This document shows positions 39,277-48,882 of a stretch of DNA of 64,000 nucleotides, piece after piece. This DNA is from Azospirillum sp. B21. Its GTDB lineage: Bacteria > Pseudomonadota > Alphaproteobacteria > Azospirillales > Azospirillaceae. The notes below the pieces were generated by a model. It ran no database searches, was not told the DNA's origin, and was given only the letters and a program-made list of their open reading frames with translations. The stretch is taken from NCBI RefSeq assembly GCF_008364825.1, contig NZ_VTTO01000002.1, positions 496,001 through 560,000 of the forward strand, given 5' to 3'. Positions within the stretch are counted from its first letter, which is position 1, and the number at the start of each line of letters is the position of its first letter. A program made the translations under genes and the position numbers.

Positions 39277-40272
39277 ATGTCCGCCCAGCATGCCCACAGC
39301 GCCAAACCCATTCCCCGCTATTGGCTCTACGGCGAACCGCCGGCCATCCCGGAGCTGCGCTTCGTCCATATCGAGACGATCCCGGAACGGATGCGCTTGT
39401 ACAATTGGGAGGTCCGCCCCCATCGCCACGACGGGCTGAGTCACGCGCTGCTGGTCACTGGCGGCGGCGGGCGGCTCACTGCCGATGGGGTGGACACCGC
39501 CTTTCGCGCCCCCGCCCTCATCGTCGTCCCGGCGCAGGTGGTGCACGGCTTCCGTTTCGATCCCGGTACCGACGGTCATGTGCTGACCATGTCGGAGGGC
39601 TTCCTGGCCGGCGTGCTTGCCGCCGCGCCGGAGGCGGAGCTGCGCGACGCCCCGCCCCTGCCGCTGGCCTGGGATTTGAGCGAGGGATCGGACGAGGCGG
39701 CGGTGCTCTCCCATGCTTTCGCCGCCATCCGGCGGGAATTCCGCGCCCACCATGTCGGCCGGGCCAGCGCGATTGCCGCCCATGTGATGCTGCTGCTGGT
39801 CGCCGTGGCGCGGTTGAGGGACGGCCGGCGCGACGATGGGGCCCGCGACGGGCAGGGGCAGTCACCCGACGTCCGGCTGCTCGCCCGGCTGCGGCCGATG
39901 ATCGACGAGCGGTTCAATCGGCATTGGCCGGTGGAGCGCTATGCGGCGGCGCTGGGCGTCACGCCCGGCCGGCTGAACGCCGCCTGCCGTCGCGTCACCG
40001 GCCTGTCGACCCTGCAGCTGGTCCATGCCCGGCTGATGCTGGAAGCCCGGCGGTCGCTGATCTACACCAGCCACGGCATGGCGGAGATCGGCTATGCCCT
40101 GGGCTTCGAGGATCCGGCCTATTTCTCCCGCTTCTTCACCAAGCGCGAGGGGCGGTCGCCGCAGGCCTTCCGGCGGGCACACGCCAAGGACGGGGGTGGG
40201 TCCAACGGCACAGCGGGAGGCAGCCTTGACGGCAACGGCCTTGACCGGACCGGGGGCCTCTCACCACAGTAG
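39277..40272 (+). CDS. pobR: AraC family activator, PobR-like
   Basis: A 331-residue AraC protein with a cupin sensor (PHRHDGLSHALLVTGGGG, PALIVVPAQVVHGFRF) and C-terminal HTHs (VERYAAALGVTPGRLNAACR; GMAEIGYALGFEDPAYFSRF). GGAG lies 8 bases before ATG 39277. Such proteins next to pobA activate it in response to 4-hydroxybenzoate. Assignment as PobR rests on the divergent arrangement and architecture, not on effector-specific residues. A Gly/Asn-rich tail of about 25 residues is unusual but harmless. Confidence 0.82.
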   Translation: MSAQHAHSAKPIPRYWLYGEPPAIPELRFVHIETIPERMRLYNWEVRPHRHDGLSHALLVTGGGGRLTADGVDTAFRAPALIVVPAQVVHGFRFDPGTDGHVLTMSEGFLAGVLAAAPEAELRDAPPLPLAWDLSEGSDEAAVLSHAFAAIRREFRAHHVGRASAIAAHVMLLLVAVARLRDGRRDDGARDGQGQSPDVRLLARLRPMIDERFNRHWPVERYAAALGVTPGRLNAACRRVTGLSTLQLVHARLMLEARRSLIYTSHGMAEIGYALGFEDPAYFSRFFTKREGRSPQAFRRAHAKDGGGSNGTAGGSLDGNGLDRTGGLSPQ

Positions 40273-40328
40273 CATCCTTCGGATTTGGTGGGGCGACCAG
40301 GCACGCTCTGCGGGAAGGGGTGATGGCG

Positions 40329-41165
40329 ATGGACAACCTAGACGTGACGATGCGGGAGGCGGCGGAGTCGGTCGAACAGTCGCTGTGGCGCCGCCTGCGC
40401 GCCGATGCCGCCCGCGTTGCGGAGGAGGAAAGCGGCCTCGCCCCCTTCCTGTATGACGCGGTGCTGGCGCGCGACGGCTTCGGCCCGGCCCTGGCGGCGC
40501 TGCTGGTGCGCAAGCTGGCCGACCGCGCCATGCCGGAAGACCGGCTTGCCGCCGTGGTGCGCGACGCCATGGAGTCCGACCCGGCCATCGTCGATGCCGC
40601 CGCCGCCGACCTCGCCGCCATCCTGGCGCGCGACCCGGCCGCCGACGGTTGCCTGACACCCTTCCTCTATTTCAAGGGCTTCCACGCCCTGCAATGGCAC
40701 CGCGTCGCCAACTGGCTGTGGAAGCGCCAGCGCCATGACCTCGCCCATTTCCTGCAGAGCCGCGTGTCGGAAGCCTTCGCCGTCGACATCCACCCCGCGG
40801 TTCCGGTCGGGCGCGGCGTCTTCATCGACCACGGCACCGGCGTGGTGATCGGCGAGACCGCGGTGATCGGCAACGACGTGTCGATCCTGCAGAACGTCAC
40901 GCTGGGCGGCACCGGCAAGGAACATGGCGACCGTCACCCCAAGGTCCGCGACGGCGTGCTGCTGTCGGCCGGGGCCAAGGTGCTGGGCAACATCACCGTC
41001 GGCGCCCATGCCAAGGTCGGCGCCGGCAGCGTCGTGCTGAAGGACGTGCCCGGCTGCGCCACCGTGGCCGGCGTGCCCGCCAGGGTCGTCGGCTGGTGCC
41101 GCGACGAGCCGGCCCCGGCACTCACCATGGACCAGAGCCTGCAGCAAGGCGATTACAGCATCTGA
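40329..41165 (+). CDS. cysE: Serine O-acetyltransferase
   Basis: A 278-residue enzyme that makes O-acetylserine, the carbon acceptor for cysteine synthesis. The N-terminal helical domain is followed by hexapeptide repeats forming the left-handed beta-helix: HPAVPVGRGVFIDHGTGVVI, GETAVIGNDVSILQNVTLGG, then VLGNITVGAHAKVGAGSVVL. The active-site His residues in HPAVPVG and FIDHGTG, and the GKEHGDRHP loop, are intact. The C-terminal tail ends in Ile (DYSI), as needed for binding cysteine synthase. ATG 40329 has GAAGGGG 8 bases upstream; ATG 40323 is too close. Confidence 0.95.
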   Translation: MDNLDVTMREAAESVEQSLWRRLRADAARVAEEESGLAPFLYDAVLARDGFGPALAALLVRKLADRAMPEDRLAAVVRDAMESDPAIVDAAAADLAAILARDPAADGCLTPFLYFKGFHALQWHRVANWLWKRQRHDLAHFLQSRVSEAFAVDIHPAVPVGRGVFIDHGTGVVIGETAVIGNDVSILQNVTLGGTGKEHGDRHPKVRDGVLLSAGAKVLGNITVGAHAKVGAGSVVLKDVPGCATVAGVPARVVGWCRDEPAPALTMDQSLQQGDYSI

Positions 41166-41263
41166 CCGACCTGCGGCCCGAGCCGGCCGTGTTCCATGCC
41201 CCGTTCTTTGCACTGTCTCTCCGCTGTCACCGGAAATCCGTTGTCCGGGTGACTACATGGAAG

Positions 41264-42058
41264 ATGGGCGTGGAGCGCGCGCGAGGGCAGGGCGTGAGGG
41301 TCGTGAAGGTGCTGCTGGTATTTCTGTTGACGCTGGTCCTGCTGCTCGCCGGACCGGCCTTTCTGATTGCGTCCGGAACCGTATCGACGGTGGTCGACTG
41401 GAGCCGCATCGACCGCAGCCCGGTGGGCCTCGCCCCCGACGCGGCGACGACGCCGGAGGCGGTGGTGCAGGTCTATGCCGCGCGCGTTCTGTCCTGGCGC
41501 GGCGCCTTCGGCGTGCATCCCTGGTTCGCTGTGAAGCCGGCCGGCGCCCGCAGCTACACCGTTTATGAGGTGATCGGCTGGCGCGCCTACCGCGGCCTGC
41601 CGGTGGTGGCCGTCAGCAACCGCGATCCCGACGGCCGCTGGTTCGGCGCCCAGCCCGCGCTGCTGACGGAACTGCGAGGCGCCGCCGCCGAAGCCGCGAT
41701 TCCCAAGATCGCCGCTGCAGCCGCCAGCTATCCCTATGCCGGCGAGTACCGCGTCTGGCCCGGTCCCAACAGCAACACCTTCGCCGCCTGGGTCGGCCGT
41801 GCCGTACCGGAACTGCGGCTCGACCTGCCGTCCACCGCGCTGGGCAAGGATTATCTGGGCCGCGGCCTGATCGCCCGCGCGCCGAGCGGCACCGGCTGGC
41901 AGGTCAGCCTGTTCGGCGTCGCCGGCCTGCTGCTGGCGCTGGAGGAGGGGCTGGAGATCAACCTGCTGGGCCTGACCATCGGCGTCGACCCGCTGGACCT
42001 TGCAGTGAAACTGCCGGGACTTGGGCGGGTGGGGTGGTTCGATTCAAAGCCACTCTGA
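41264..42058 (+). CDS. DUF3750 family protein
   Basis: A 264-residue protein with an N-terminal membrane anchor (VKVLLVFLLTLVLLLAGPAF) and an extracytoplasmic domain matching DUF3750: VYAARVLSWRGAFGVHPWFA, SYTVYEVIGWRAYRGLP, YRVWPGPNSNTFAAWVGRAV. The pattern (conserved W-R, H-P-W-F, N-S-N-T-F) hints at an enzyme-like pocket but no reaction is known. Start could be ATG 41264 or GTG 41294, where AGGG lies just upstream. It follows cysE by 98 bases. Confidence 0.82.
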   Translation: MGVERARGQGVRVVKVLLVFLLTLVLLLAGPAFLIASGTVSTVVDWSRIDRSPVGLAPDAATTPEAVVQVYAARVLSWRGAFGVHPWFAVKPAGARSYTVYEVIGWRAYRGLPVVAVSNRDPDGRWFGAQPALLTELRGAAAEAAIPKIAAAAASYPYAGEYRVWPGPNSNTFAAWVGRAVPELRLDLPSTALGKDYLGRGLIARAPSGTGWQVSLFGVAGLLLALEEGLEINLLGLTIGVDPLDLAVKLPGLGRVGWFDSKPL

Positions 42059-42100
42059 GGGGCGCTTTGAAAACGAGCGGAAGACTTTGGTACGAAGGGG

Positions 42101-42127
42101 AAAAAGTACGGTCAGTTGGTTTGACCG
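42101..42127 (-). terminator. Rho-independent terminator of tRNA-Phe
   Basis: On the minus strand CGGTCA pairs with TGACCG (42122-42127 with 42109-42114) around 7 bases, followed by TACTTTTT. It lies 37 bases past the tRNA 3' end. Confidence 0.8.
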
Positions 42128-42164
42128 GTATACACCATCCTGACCTTGAACTTCGAAGGGAGGA

Positions 42165-42240
42165 TGGTGCCCAGGGACGGAGTCGAACCGCCGACACGGG
42201 GATTTTCAGTCCCCTGCTCTACCAACTGAGCTACCTGGGC
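42165..42240 (-). tRNA. tRNA-Phe (GAA)
   Basis: 76 bases with encoded CCA. The acceptor stem GCCCAGG pairs with CCTGGGC. The D-arm begins AGCTCAGTTGGTAGAGC. The anticodon stem GGGGA/TCCCC holds the loop CTGAAAA, anticodon GAA. The T-arm is GGCGGTTCGACTCCGTC. It is the last member of the infA-maf-RNase E/G-yacG cluster, a conserved alphaproteobacterial order. Confidence 0.97.
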
Positions 42241-42357
42241 ATCTCGGCGCCGCTTGGTGAGTGACCGTTTCGGTCGGTGCGGCGCGTCGTGTGGGGCGCT
42301 TTTTAGAGAGGTTCGGACGGGCTGTCCAGAGAAAAATTCGAAAAAATTTCGGCTCCC

Positions 42358-42621
42358 TTACGGCTCGTCGTCAGGGTCGGAATCGCAGGTCGGAACCGGG
42401 GCTTCGGGGCCTGGAATCCGGTAGCCTTCGCCCAGCCAGCGCGACAGGTCGATGTCGGCACAGCGCTTGGAACAGAAGGGGCGGGTGGCCGGTTCGGTCG
42501 GGCGGCCGCAGATCGGGCACTGGGTGCCTTTCTCGCCGATGGGCCCCGCCTTGGCGCCAGCGTGGGGCTGCGCATGGGAATGGGGGCGCTGCTGGGCGCC
42601 GGGAAATTGGGAGTCGGACAA
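42358..42621 (-). CDS. yacG: DNA gyrase inhibitor YacG (zinc-binding)
   Basis: An 87-residue protein with the YacG zinc finger [20 protein letters not shown] (Cys ligands at about 35, 38, 49 and 53), then [19 protein letters not shown], a family signature. In E. coli YacG binds GyrB and inhibits gyrase. Both the N- and C-terminal extensions are longer and low in complexity. It lies 30 bases downstream of the RNase E/G gene. After the stop a weak CGAAA/TTTCG hairpin with a T run (42332-42351) may terminate the message before the tRNA. Confidence 0.92.
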   Translation of the reverse strand: MSDSQFPGAQQRPHSHAQPHAGAKAGPIGEKGTQCPICGRPTEPATRPFCSKRCADIDLSRWLGEGYRIPGPEAPVPTCDSDPDDEP

Positions 42622-42651
42622 GGGGAGGCCTCCGTAACGGACTGTAAGCGG

Positions 42652-43890
42652 CTAGGGACGCAGCAGAGCGGCCAGCGGCGTGCCGCGGCGGGCACGGGTC
42701 AGCTCGACCAGGCCCAGCTTCGACATGCCATACACTTGGGTCTGCACCGGGTCGCTTTCCACCGCATGCGACAGGGCGGCCAGCACGCGCTCGGCATCGC
42801 CGCGGCCGCGCATGTTGACGAAATCCACCACCACGATGCCGCCGACATTGCGCAGGCGAAGCTGGCGGGCGATCTCCGCCGCGGCGTCGATGTTGACGTC
42901 CACCGGGTTGCCGCGCTCCCCGGCATTGACGTCCACCACCGTCAGTGCCTCCGTCCGCTCGATCACCAGCGAACCGCCGAGCGGCAGCGGCACCCGGATG
43001 TCCAAAAGCTCCGCAATCGCAGAGTCGAGGTCGCGCAGGTCGAACAGGCGCTGGGAGGCCCGGTGGGCGGTCAGGCGCGGCAGCAGGTCGGGGGCGTGGC
43101 GGTCGCACCAGCCGCGCAAGCCCAACAGCAGTGGCCCTTCACCGACGGCGATGCCGCCGGACGGGGCCGGGTCATCGACAATGATGGTGTCGGGTGCCGC
43201 GGCTCCCTGCTCGATCAGGGCGCGGGTGGGGGCGTCGGGGCCGGGATGAAGCAGGCGGGGAGCGGAACCGGCGCGGGCGTCGTCGCGGATGGCGCGCCAT
43301 TGCAGGTGCAGGGCCTCCGATTCGGCGGTCAGCAGGTCGTCGGACACCTGGGCGGCCCCGGCGCGGACGATCCAGCCGGCGCCGGTGACCAGCCCCTCGA
43401 TGCGGCGGGCGAGCGCCGCGCGCTCCGGGCCGCTGCCCAGGCGCTTCGACACCGCGATGTCGCGGCCGAGCGGCGCATGCACCAGGAAGCGGCCGGGCAG
43501 GGTGATGTCCATCGTCAGCGACGGCCCCTTGGCCCCCGCAGCGTCTGCCTTCACCTGCACCACCACCGGCTGGCCGGTGCGAAGCAGCGCGCCGATGGCG
43601 GACGGCTTCGACCCCGGACGGGGATGGGAGCGTGATGGGGAGGAGTCGTCGTCGAGAACCGGACGGCGCACGTCGGCGGCCGGCAGCAGGCCGGACAGGC
43701 CACCGCCAAGATCGATGAAGGCGCCGTTCAGGCCGGTGGCGATCCGCTCCACCCGTCCGAGGATGACGGCGCCCAGCAGCGACGGGCGGTCAGCATGGTC
43801 GATTTGCAGGTCGGTCAGGCGGCCATCGGCCAGCACCGCCGCCCGCGTCAGCGGACCGTCGCGGTCGACCAGCAGCTCAAGCCGGCTCAT
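42652..43890 (-). CDS. Ribonuclease E/G family protein, short form
   Basis: A 412-residue RNase E/G-like endonuclease. An S1-type domain (GAVILGRVERIATGLNGAFI) begins near residue 38. The catalytic Asp motifs of the DNase I-like region are intact: LTVVDVNAGERG and GIVVVDFVNMR. The protein stops right after LVELTRARRGTPLAALL, before the place where the Zn-link CPxC motif of RNase E would lie. Tetramerisation through zinc is therefore not expected. Start ATG overlaps the maf stop (ATGA). Confidence 0.9.
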   Translation of the reverse strand: MSRLELLVDRDGPLTRAAVLADGRLTDLQIDHADRPSLLGAVILGRVERIATGLNGAFIDLGGGLSGLLPAADVRRPVLDDDSSPSRSHPRPGSKPSAIGALLRTGQPVVVQVKADAAGAKGPSLTMDITLPGRFLVHAPLGRDIAVSKRLGSGPERAALARRIEGLVTGAGWIVRAGAAQVSDDLLTAESEALHLQWRAIRDDARAGSAPRLLHPGPDAPTRALIEQGAAAPDTIIVDDPAPSGGIAVGEGPLLLGLRGWCDRHAPDLLPRLTAHRASQRLFDLRDLDSAIAELLDIRVPLPLGGSLVIERTEALTVVDVNAGERGNPVDVNIDAAAEIARQLRLRNVGGIVVVDFVNMRGRGDAERVLAALSHAVESDPVQTQVYGMSKLGLVELTRARRGTPLAALLRP

Positions 43891-44516
43891 TGTTCAGGCG
43901 GGGCAGGGGGAGCGGGCGGGAAGCCGGCGCCGTGCAGCATGCCGGCGACCTCGTGGAGCGATAGCCCGACGACATTGCTGTAGGAGCCGCCGATCCAGCG
44001 CACCAGCGCACCCGCCCGGCCCTGGATGGCATAGCCGCCGGCCTTGCCCTTCCATTCGCCGGACGCGATGTAGGCGTCGGTTTCCGTCCGGTCGAGCACC
44101 TTGAAGGTGACGTCGGTGCGGACCAGCCGGTCGATCCTGCGGTGGCCCTCTCCGCTTGCGTCGGGGACCAGCAGGACGATGCCGCCCAGCACACGGTGCC
44201 GCCGGCCGGACAGCAGGGACAGGCAGCGCCGCGCCTCCTCCTCCCGTTCGGCCTTGGGCAGGATGCGGCGACCGCAGGCGACCACGGTGTCGGCGGCGAG
44301 AATCCACGAATCGGGGTGGCGCGCAGCGACGCACGACGCCTTCTCCGCCGCCAGACGCAGGGCGTGCTGGGGCGGGAGTTCGTCGCGCAGCGGCGCTTCG
44401 TCGAGATCGGCGGGATCGACCGCGTCGGGCACGATGCCGATCTGGCGCAAAAGGTCGAGCCGGCGGGGCGAGGCCGAAGCCAGAACCAGCCGGGGCGCCT
44501 TGGACGGGATCGTCAC
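43887..44516 (-). CDS. maf: Maf family nucleoside-triphosphate pyrophosphatase
   Basis: A 209-residue Maf protein, a house-cleaning pyrophosphatase acting on dTTP/UTP or modified nucleotides. The family features are present: LVLASASPRRLDLLRQIG at the N-terminus, ILAADTVVACGRRILPKAE with the metal-binding Asp, and GKAGGYAIQGRAGALV. Start is GTG 44516. It overlaps the RNase E/G gene and lies 25 bases after infA, the standard cluster order. The Pro-rich tail is dispensable-looking. Confidence 0.93.
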   Translation of the reverse strand: MTIPSKAPRLVLASASPRRLDLLRQIGIVPDAVDPADLDEAPLRDELPPQHALRLAAEKASCVAARHPDSWILAADTVVACGRRILPKAEREEEARRCLSLLSGRRHRVLGGIVLLVPDASGEGHRRIDRLVRTDVTFKVLDRTETDAYIASGEWKGKAGGYAIQGRAGALVRWIGGSYSNVVGLSLHEVAGMLHGAGFPPAPPAPPEQ

Positions 44517-44541
44517 GGGGAACCGCGATGCAGCAAGGATG

Positions 44542-44760
44542 CTACTTGAACCGGAAGGTGATGCGGCCCTTGGTCAGGTCGTACGGCGTCATTTCCACAT
44601 TGACGCGGTCGCCGGCCAGGACGCGAATCCGGTTCTTACGCATCTTGCCCGAGGTGTGCGCGAGAACCTCGTGATCGTTGTCGAGCTTCACCCGGAACAT
44701 CGCGTTCGGAAGCAATTCGACGACGGTCCCGGAAAACTCGATCAGATCTTCCTTTGCCAT
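44542..44760 (-). CDS. infA: Translation initiation factor IF-1
   Basis: A 72-residue OB-fold protein, the exact length of bacterial IF-1. [20 protein letters not shown], then [20 protein letters not shown] and [20 protein letters not shown], are the canonical blocks. It is first gene of the infA-maf-RNase E/G-yacG cluster. Confidence 0.98.
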   Translation of the reverse strand: MAKEDLIEFSGTVVELLPNAMFRVKLDNDHEVLAHTSGKMRKNRIRVLAGDRVNVEMTPYDLTKGRITFRFK

Positions 44761-44929
44761 AGGCCCTTATGTCCGTCCTAATAGTTTCGCGGCAATAACT
44801 GACCTTCCAAAGCCGCCGGGTCAAGTGGGATTCCCACTGCCGATGCGTTCGGCCGCAGCCCAGCCGCGCGGGTCAGCCCCGCGTTGCGGGTCGGGCAGCC
44901 CTCCGGCACCGCTTCCGCTGGCCCTTCGG

Positions 44930-46084
44930 TCAGACCGACTGATGGGGGTTGAGCGGCGATGCGCTGCCTTCTTCCAGGCGGCGCGGCCGTTCCAGCGCTT
45001 GGCCTATGGCCGCGAACATCTCGCGCTGGTCGATCTCCATGCGCCGCGTCAGGCGGCTCACGGTTTCCGCCGCGGTCAGGGCGCGGCCGCTGGACCGGTC
45101 GTGAAACAGGTTGTGATTCGCCTTCGCGGCACTGGGCAGCAGGTCGGCGGCGATGGCGCCGGGAGTCGATTCGGCGGCGCGGATCAGCTTCGCCGCCCCG
45201 CCGGAGCCCAGAACATAGGCCATGCGGCTCTCCGATTCGCTGGCCCGGCGGCCCAGCCGCTTCTCCAGCGCGTCGCGCCCTTCGGCCAGATAGCGGGCGG
45301 CCATGCCGGCCGACAGGTCGACATCGTGGCGCAGCTCCAGGATCTGGCGGCGGATCGCCGGGTCCTTGACGCTGGACACGCCGTTGCGGACCTGGATGTG
45401 TGAGGCGAGTTCACCTTGCCCATAGGCGGCGCCATGGCGGCGGAACAGGTCGAGCCAGGTGGAGTCCAGGAATTGGAACGGCCCGGCGGCGGAGCTGCGG
45501 CTGTTCTTCGCCGCGCTGTCCAGGCCGCTTTCCTGCGTCGCCTGGGCAAGGATGGCGGTGAAGCTGTGGCCGGACAGGCCGGCGACCTGCTGCGAGGCGA
45601 CCAGCACCCGCGCAGCGGTCGGATTGTCGGAGGTCACCGCCTCCACGGCGTCCGCGACCTTGGCGGAGCTTGGCACTGGCGCGGGAACCGCCGGTTTCAG
45701 TCCCGGCAGTGGGGCGCGCGGCGGCGCCGCCTCGGGCGCCGGGGCGGTGTCGGCCAGCAGGACGGGGGCCGCGGGCTTGGCGGCAGGCACCGGCACGGTC
45801 GTGCCGTCGGCCAGCCGGATGGGTGTCACCGGCTTCGCCGCAGGAAGGGGAACCTGGGTGCCATCCGCCAGCACGACCGGGGCCGCCGGCTTGCCCAGGG
45901 GCAGGGGCGGCGTCTTATGGCCGTTGGCGAACCGGCCGACCGGAACGCTCCCCGAACGGCCTTGCGTGGTCTGGACCAGCGAGTCGCGGAAGGACGGCGC
46001 GGCGCCGGCACCATCGGCCGGCGGCGGAAAGGCGTCGGGCTTGCGCTCCGGAACGGGGGCGAGAGGGGTCTGCGCAACCTTCAT
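44930..46084 (-). CDS. Lytic transglycosylase domain protein with Pro-rich repeats
   Basis: A 384-residue protein. Residues 60-125 hold about three tandem 19-residue units of the form KPxxPxxLADGTxVPxPAA. The catalytic SLT-like domain follows: FTAILAQATQESGLDSAAKN (catalytic Glu) and SRSSAAGPFQFLDSTW. There is no evident signal peptide, so it may be exported by another route or act with the flagellar apparatus; this is a guess. ATG 46084 is used rather than the upstream GTG. It lies 112 bases downstream of the hybrid kinase on the same strand. Confidence 0.85.
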   Translation of the reverse strand: MKVAQTPLAPVPERKPDAFPPPADGAGAAPSFRDSLVQTTQGRSGSVPVGRFANGHKTPPLPLGKPAAPVVLADGTQVPLPAAKPVTPIRLADGTTVPVPAAKPAAPVLLADTAPAPEAAPPRAPLPGLKPAVPAPVPSSAKVADAVEAVTSDNPTAARVLVASQQVAGLSGHSFTAILAQATQESGLDSAAKNSRSSAAGPFQFLDSTWLDLFRRHGAAYGQGELASHIQVRNGVSSVKDPAIRRQILELRHDVDLSAGMAARYLAEGRDALEKRLGRRASESESRMAYVLGSGGAAKLIRAAESTPGAIAADLLPSAAKANHNLFHDRSSGRALTAAETVSRLTRRMEIDQREMFAAIGQALERPRRLEEGSASPLNPHQSV

Positions 46085-46196
46085 GGCACACACTTCGCTG
46101 CAGGCCGGCAGAGCCTGCCGGGGTCGAGGCCCGCCCGGCCGCGCATCGCGAGCGTGAGCGAGGCCGGGACGGTGCAGGCACTATAACACCGACTCG

Positions 46197-48605
46197 TCAG
46201 CTGTGTGCGATCAACTGCGGGCGCTGGGCATCGGGACCGTCCCCATCCCGCCCATGGCCGAAATCGCCGCCGCCGGACGTGCCGGCGGCCCTGTCGCCGG
46301 CGCTGTCGTTGTGGCCGTCATCGGGGCGGGCCCAGCGGCCGACGGCAGCCAGAAGCTTCGACTTCTCCAGCGGCTTGGCCAGATGCGCGTTCATGCCCGC
46401 CTGCAGGCAGCGCTCGACCTCCACCTGCATCACGCCGGCGGTCAGGGCCAGGATCGGGATCCTGCCGACCGGAGCGGGCAGGGCGCGGATGCGGCGGGTG
46501 GCCTCCAACCCGTCCATAACCGGCATCTGCACGTCCATCAGCACGATGTCGTAGGTCTGTTCCTGCACGGCGGCGACGGCGGCGGCGCCGTCAACCACGG
46601 CGTCGACATGATGCCCCGCCTTGGTCAGCATGGTCATCGCAAGATCGCGGTTCATCGCCAGATCCTCGGCCAGCAGGATGCGCACGCCGGGACTGCCCGG
46701 CTCGATGCTGGAGACGGCGGTGCTGTCGGGCTGGACCGCGGCGCTGCCGGCGGACAGCAGCGGCAGAGAGAACCAGAAGGTGCTGCCGGCGCCCACCTTG
46801 CTGTCCATGCCGATCTCGCCGCCCATCAGTTCCACCAGCCGGCGGCAGATGGCAAGGCCCAGCCCGGTGCCGCCGCGCCCGCGCTCCAGCTGGGTGAAGC
46901 GTTGGAACAGGTCGCGCTGGCGGTCGGCGGCGATGCCGATCCCGGTATCCGTGACGGTGAAGGTGCAGATGCGGTTCCCGCCCGGCCGGCCCCCGGACCT
47001 GCTGCCCCCCAGACTGCTGCCGTCATCCTCCACCGCCTTCACCGTCAGCCGGACGGACCCGCGGTCGGTGAATTTCACCGCGTTGCCCAGCAGGTTCAGC
47101 AGGATCTGGCGCAGCCGGTCGGGATCGCCCATGACGAAGCCGCGGGCGGTGGCGGAGATGGTTGTCTGAATCTCCAGCCCCTTCTGTTCGGCGGCAAGCC
47201 TGACGATGGCGACGCAGCGGTCGGCCAGATCGTCCAGCCGGAACGGCACGCTGACCAGATCGAGCCGCCCGGCCTCCAGCTTCGACAGGTCGAGCACGTC
47301 GTTGATGACGGTCAGCAGCGACCGGCCGGCATCGCGCACCTGCGAGGCATAGCGGCGCTGTTCGGTCGTCAGCGGCGTTTCCAGCAACATTTCCGCGAAT
47401 CCGATCACGCCGTTCATCGGCGTGCGGATCTCGTGGCTCATGGTGGCGAGGAATTCTTCCTTGGCGCGGCTGCCGGCCCGCGCCTCCTCCATGGCGGAGC
47501 GCAGTTCCTGTTCGCGCTGCTTCAGGCGGCGCGACATGTTGTTGAAGGCGTGGGAGACGACGCGGAATTCGTGCGGGGCACGGTCGGCCTCGATCATGGT
47601 GCCGCCGCCGCCGTCGCCGATGCGGGTGGCCGCACTTCCCAGTTCCCACACCCAACGCAGGACGGAGGCGCGCAGCAGCACCCACAGCGCGATGACGCTG
47701 ACCAGCCCGGCGACGGCGAGCAGGCCCAGGCTTTGCCACAGGTCGCGCCGCGCCTCCGCGATGATCGGGGCGGTCGGCATACCGACGGCGAAGACGGTGT
47801 CGGTCTCGCTGGAATGGCGGAAGGCCCACAGCCGGCCGCGGCCGTCGGCGCTTTCGGAATCGAAGGCGCCGTTGCGTTCGCGCAGCATGTGCTGGACATG
47901 CTGCATGTGGAAGACGTTGCGATTCAGCCAGCCTTCCGGGTCCGGCTGGCGGGCCACGATCACGCCGTGACGGTCCAGAACCATGACGCGGGCGTCCGGC
48001 TGCTTCAGCACCTTCACCAGATCCGTCAGCCAGGTGAGGTCGACCGCCACGCCGATCACGCGGACGATCCGTCCATTCTCCATGATCGGGCCGGCGACGA
48101 TGATCAGCGGCTTCAGCGAGCGCTTGCCGATGATGAAGTCGCTGACCACCCAGTTCTTCGTGTCGAGGACGCGCTGGAAATACTCGCGTTCGCGCAGCGA
48201 GATGCCGGCACCGGGGCCGGTGGTGTCGCAGATGATGTTGCCGTCGGCATCGGTCAGCCAGACGCCGGTGGTCCAGCGGTGCTGGCGCGGCATCGGCGAC
48301 AGGGTGGCGACGCAGGCATCGGTATCGGTCGGCGTCGCGTCACGGATCGCCGGAACCAGCGACAGCACGCCGAGCAGGTTGCGCGCCTCCCCGATCAGGT
48401 CGCGCTGGCGCTCCACCCCGTCGTCGGCGAGGTGCAGGGCCAGTTCGCGCGCCGCATCGATGCGGTCGTCGAGCTGCTGGTCTGCCAGGTAGAGCGCGCC
48501 CGCCAGCGGCAACGCCAGCGACGCCAGCACGACGCCCATCAGGCGTGCGCGCAGGCTGCGCGGACTGAAGGCGCGGAAAAGGCGGGGCAGCAGACCGGCG
48601 GGCAT
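46197..48605 (-). CDS. Hybrid sensor histidine kinase
   Basis: An 802-residue membrane kinase. The N-terminal helix (about 20-42) and a second helix near residues 285-310 flank a periplasmic Cache-type sensor ([35 protein letters not shown]). HAMP follows, then HisKA with the H-box [17 protein letters not shown], HATPase ([21 protein letters not shown]) and a C-terminal receiver ([15 protein letters not shown], phospho-Asp in [16 protein letters not shown]). The Cache domain probably senses a small organic ligand. There is no adjacent response regulator or Hpt protein, so its output partner is elsewhere. Confidence 0.93.
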   Translation of the reverse strand: MPAGLLPRLFRAFSPRSLRARLMGVVLASLALPLAGALYLADQQLDDRIDAARELALHLADDGVERQRDLIGEARNLLGVLSLVPAIRDATPTDTDACVATLSPMPRQHRWTTGVWLTDADGNIICDTTGPGAGISLREREYFQRVLDTKNWVVSDFIIGKRSLKPLIIVAGPIMENGRIVRVIGVAVDLTWLTDLVKVLKQPDARVMVLDRHGVIVARQPDPEGWLNRNVFHMQHVQHMLRERNGAFDSESADGRGRLWAFRHSSETDTVFAVGMPTAPIIAEARRDLWQSLGLLAVAGLVSVIALWVLLRASVLRWVWELGSAATRIGDGGGGTMIEADRAPHEFRVVSHAFNNMSRRLKQREQELRSAMEEARAGSRAKEEFLATMSHEIRTPMNGVIGFAEMLLETPLTTEQRRYASQVRDAGRSLLTVINDVLDLSKLEAGRLDLVSVPFRLDDLADRCVAIVRLAAEQKGLEIQTTISATARGFVMGDPDRLRQILLNLLGNAVKFTDRGSVRLTVKAVEDDGSSLGGSRSGGRPGGNRICTFTVTDTGIGIAADRQRDLFQRFTQLERGRGGTGLGLAICRRLVELMGGEIGMDSKVGAGSTFWFSLPLLSAGSAAVQPDSTAVSSIEPGSPGVRILLAEDLAMNRDLAMTMLTKAGHHVDAVVDGAAAVAAVQEQTYDIVLMDVQMPVMDGLEATRRIRALPAPVGRIPILALTAGVMQVEVERCLQAGMNAHLAKPLEKSKLLAAVGRWARPDDGHNDSAGDRAAGTSGGGDFGHGRDGDGPDAQRPQLIAHS

Positions 48606-48882
48606 GGATCAGGGGCTCTCCGCGGGAATGGGCGTCGACACACCCGAGCCTAGGCCGGCACGCAGTGCGTTGCGATGACACAGCTCAATAGCATTGCGCG
48701 GGACGCTATGGGAACAGGCTCCAACGCAAAAAGTTGCAAAATGCCAAAATTATTACCGACCATGCCGTGTGTCCGTGCGGCGGCATTTGACGGCCGTCAA
48801 GGCCGGCCGGCAGGGCTTCCGGGATGGTTCGCCCACTGCACCGCTCATCCTTGCGCCGATCATCCGTCAGGAGACCCGCCCG

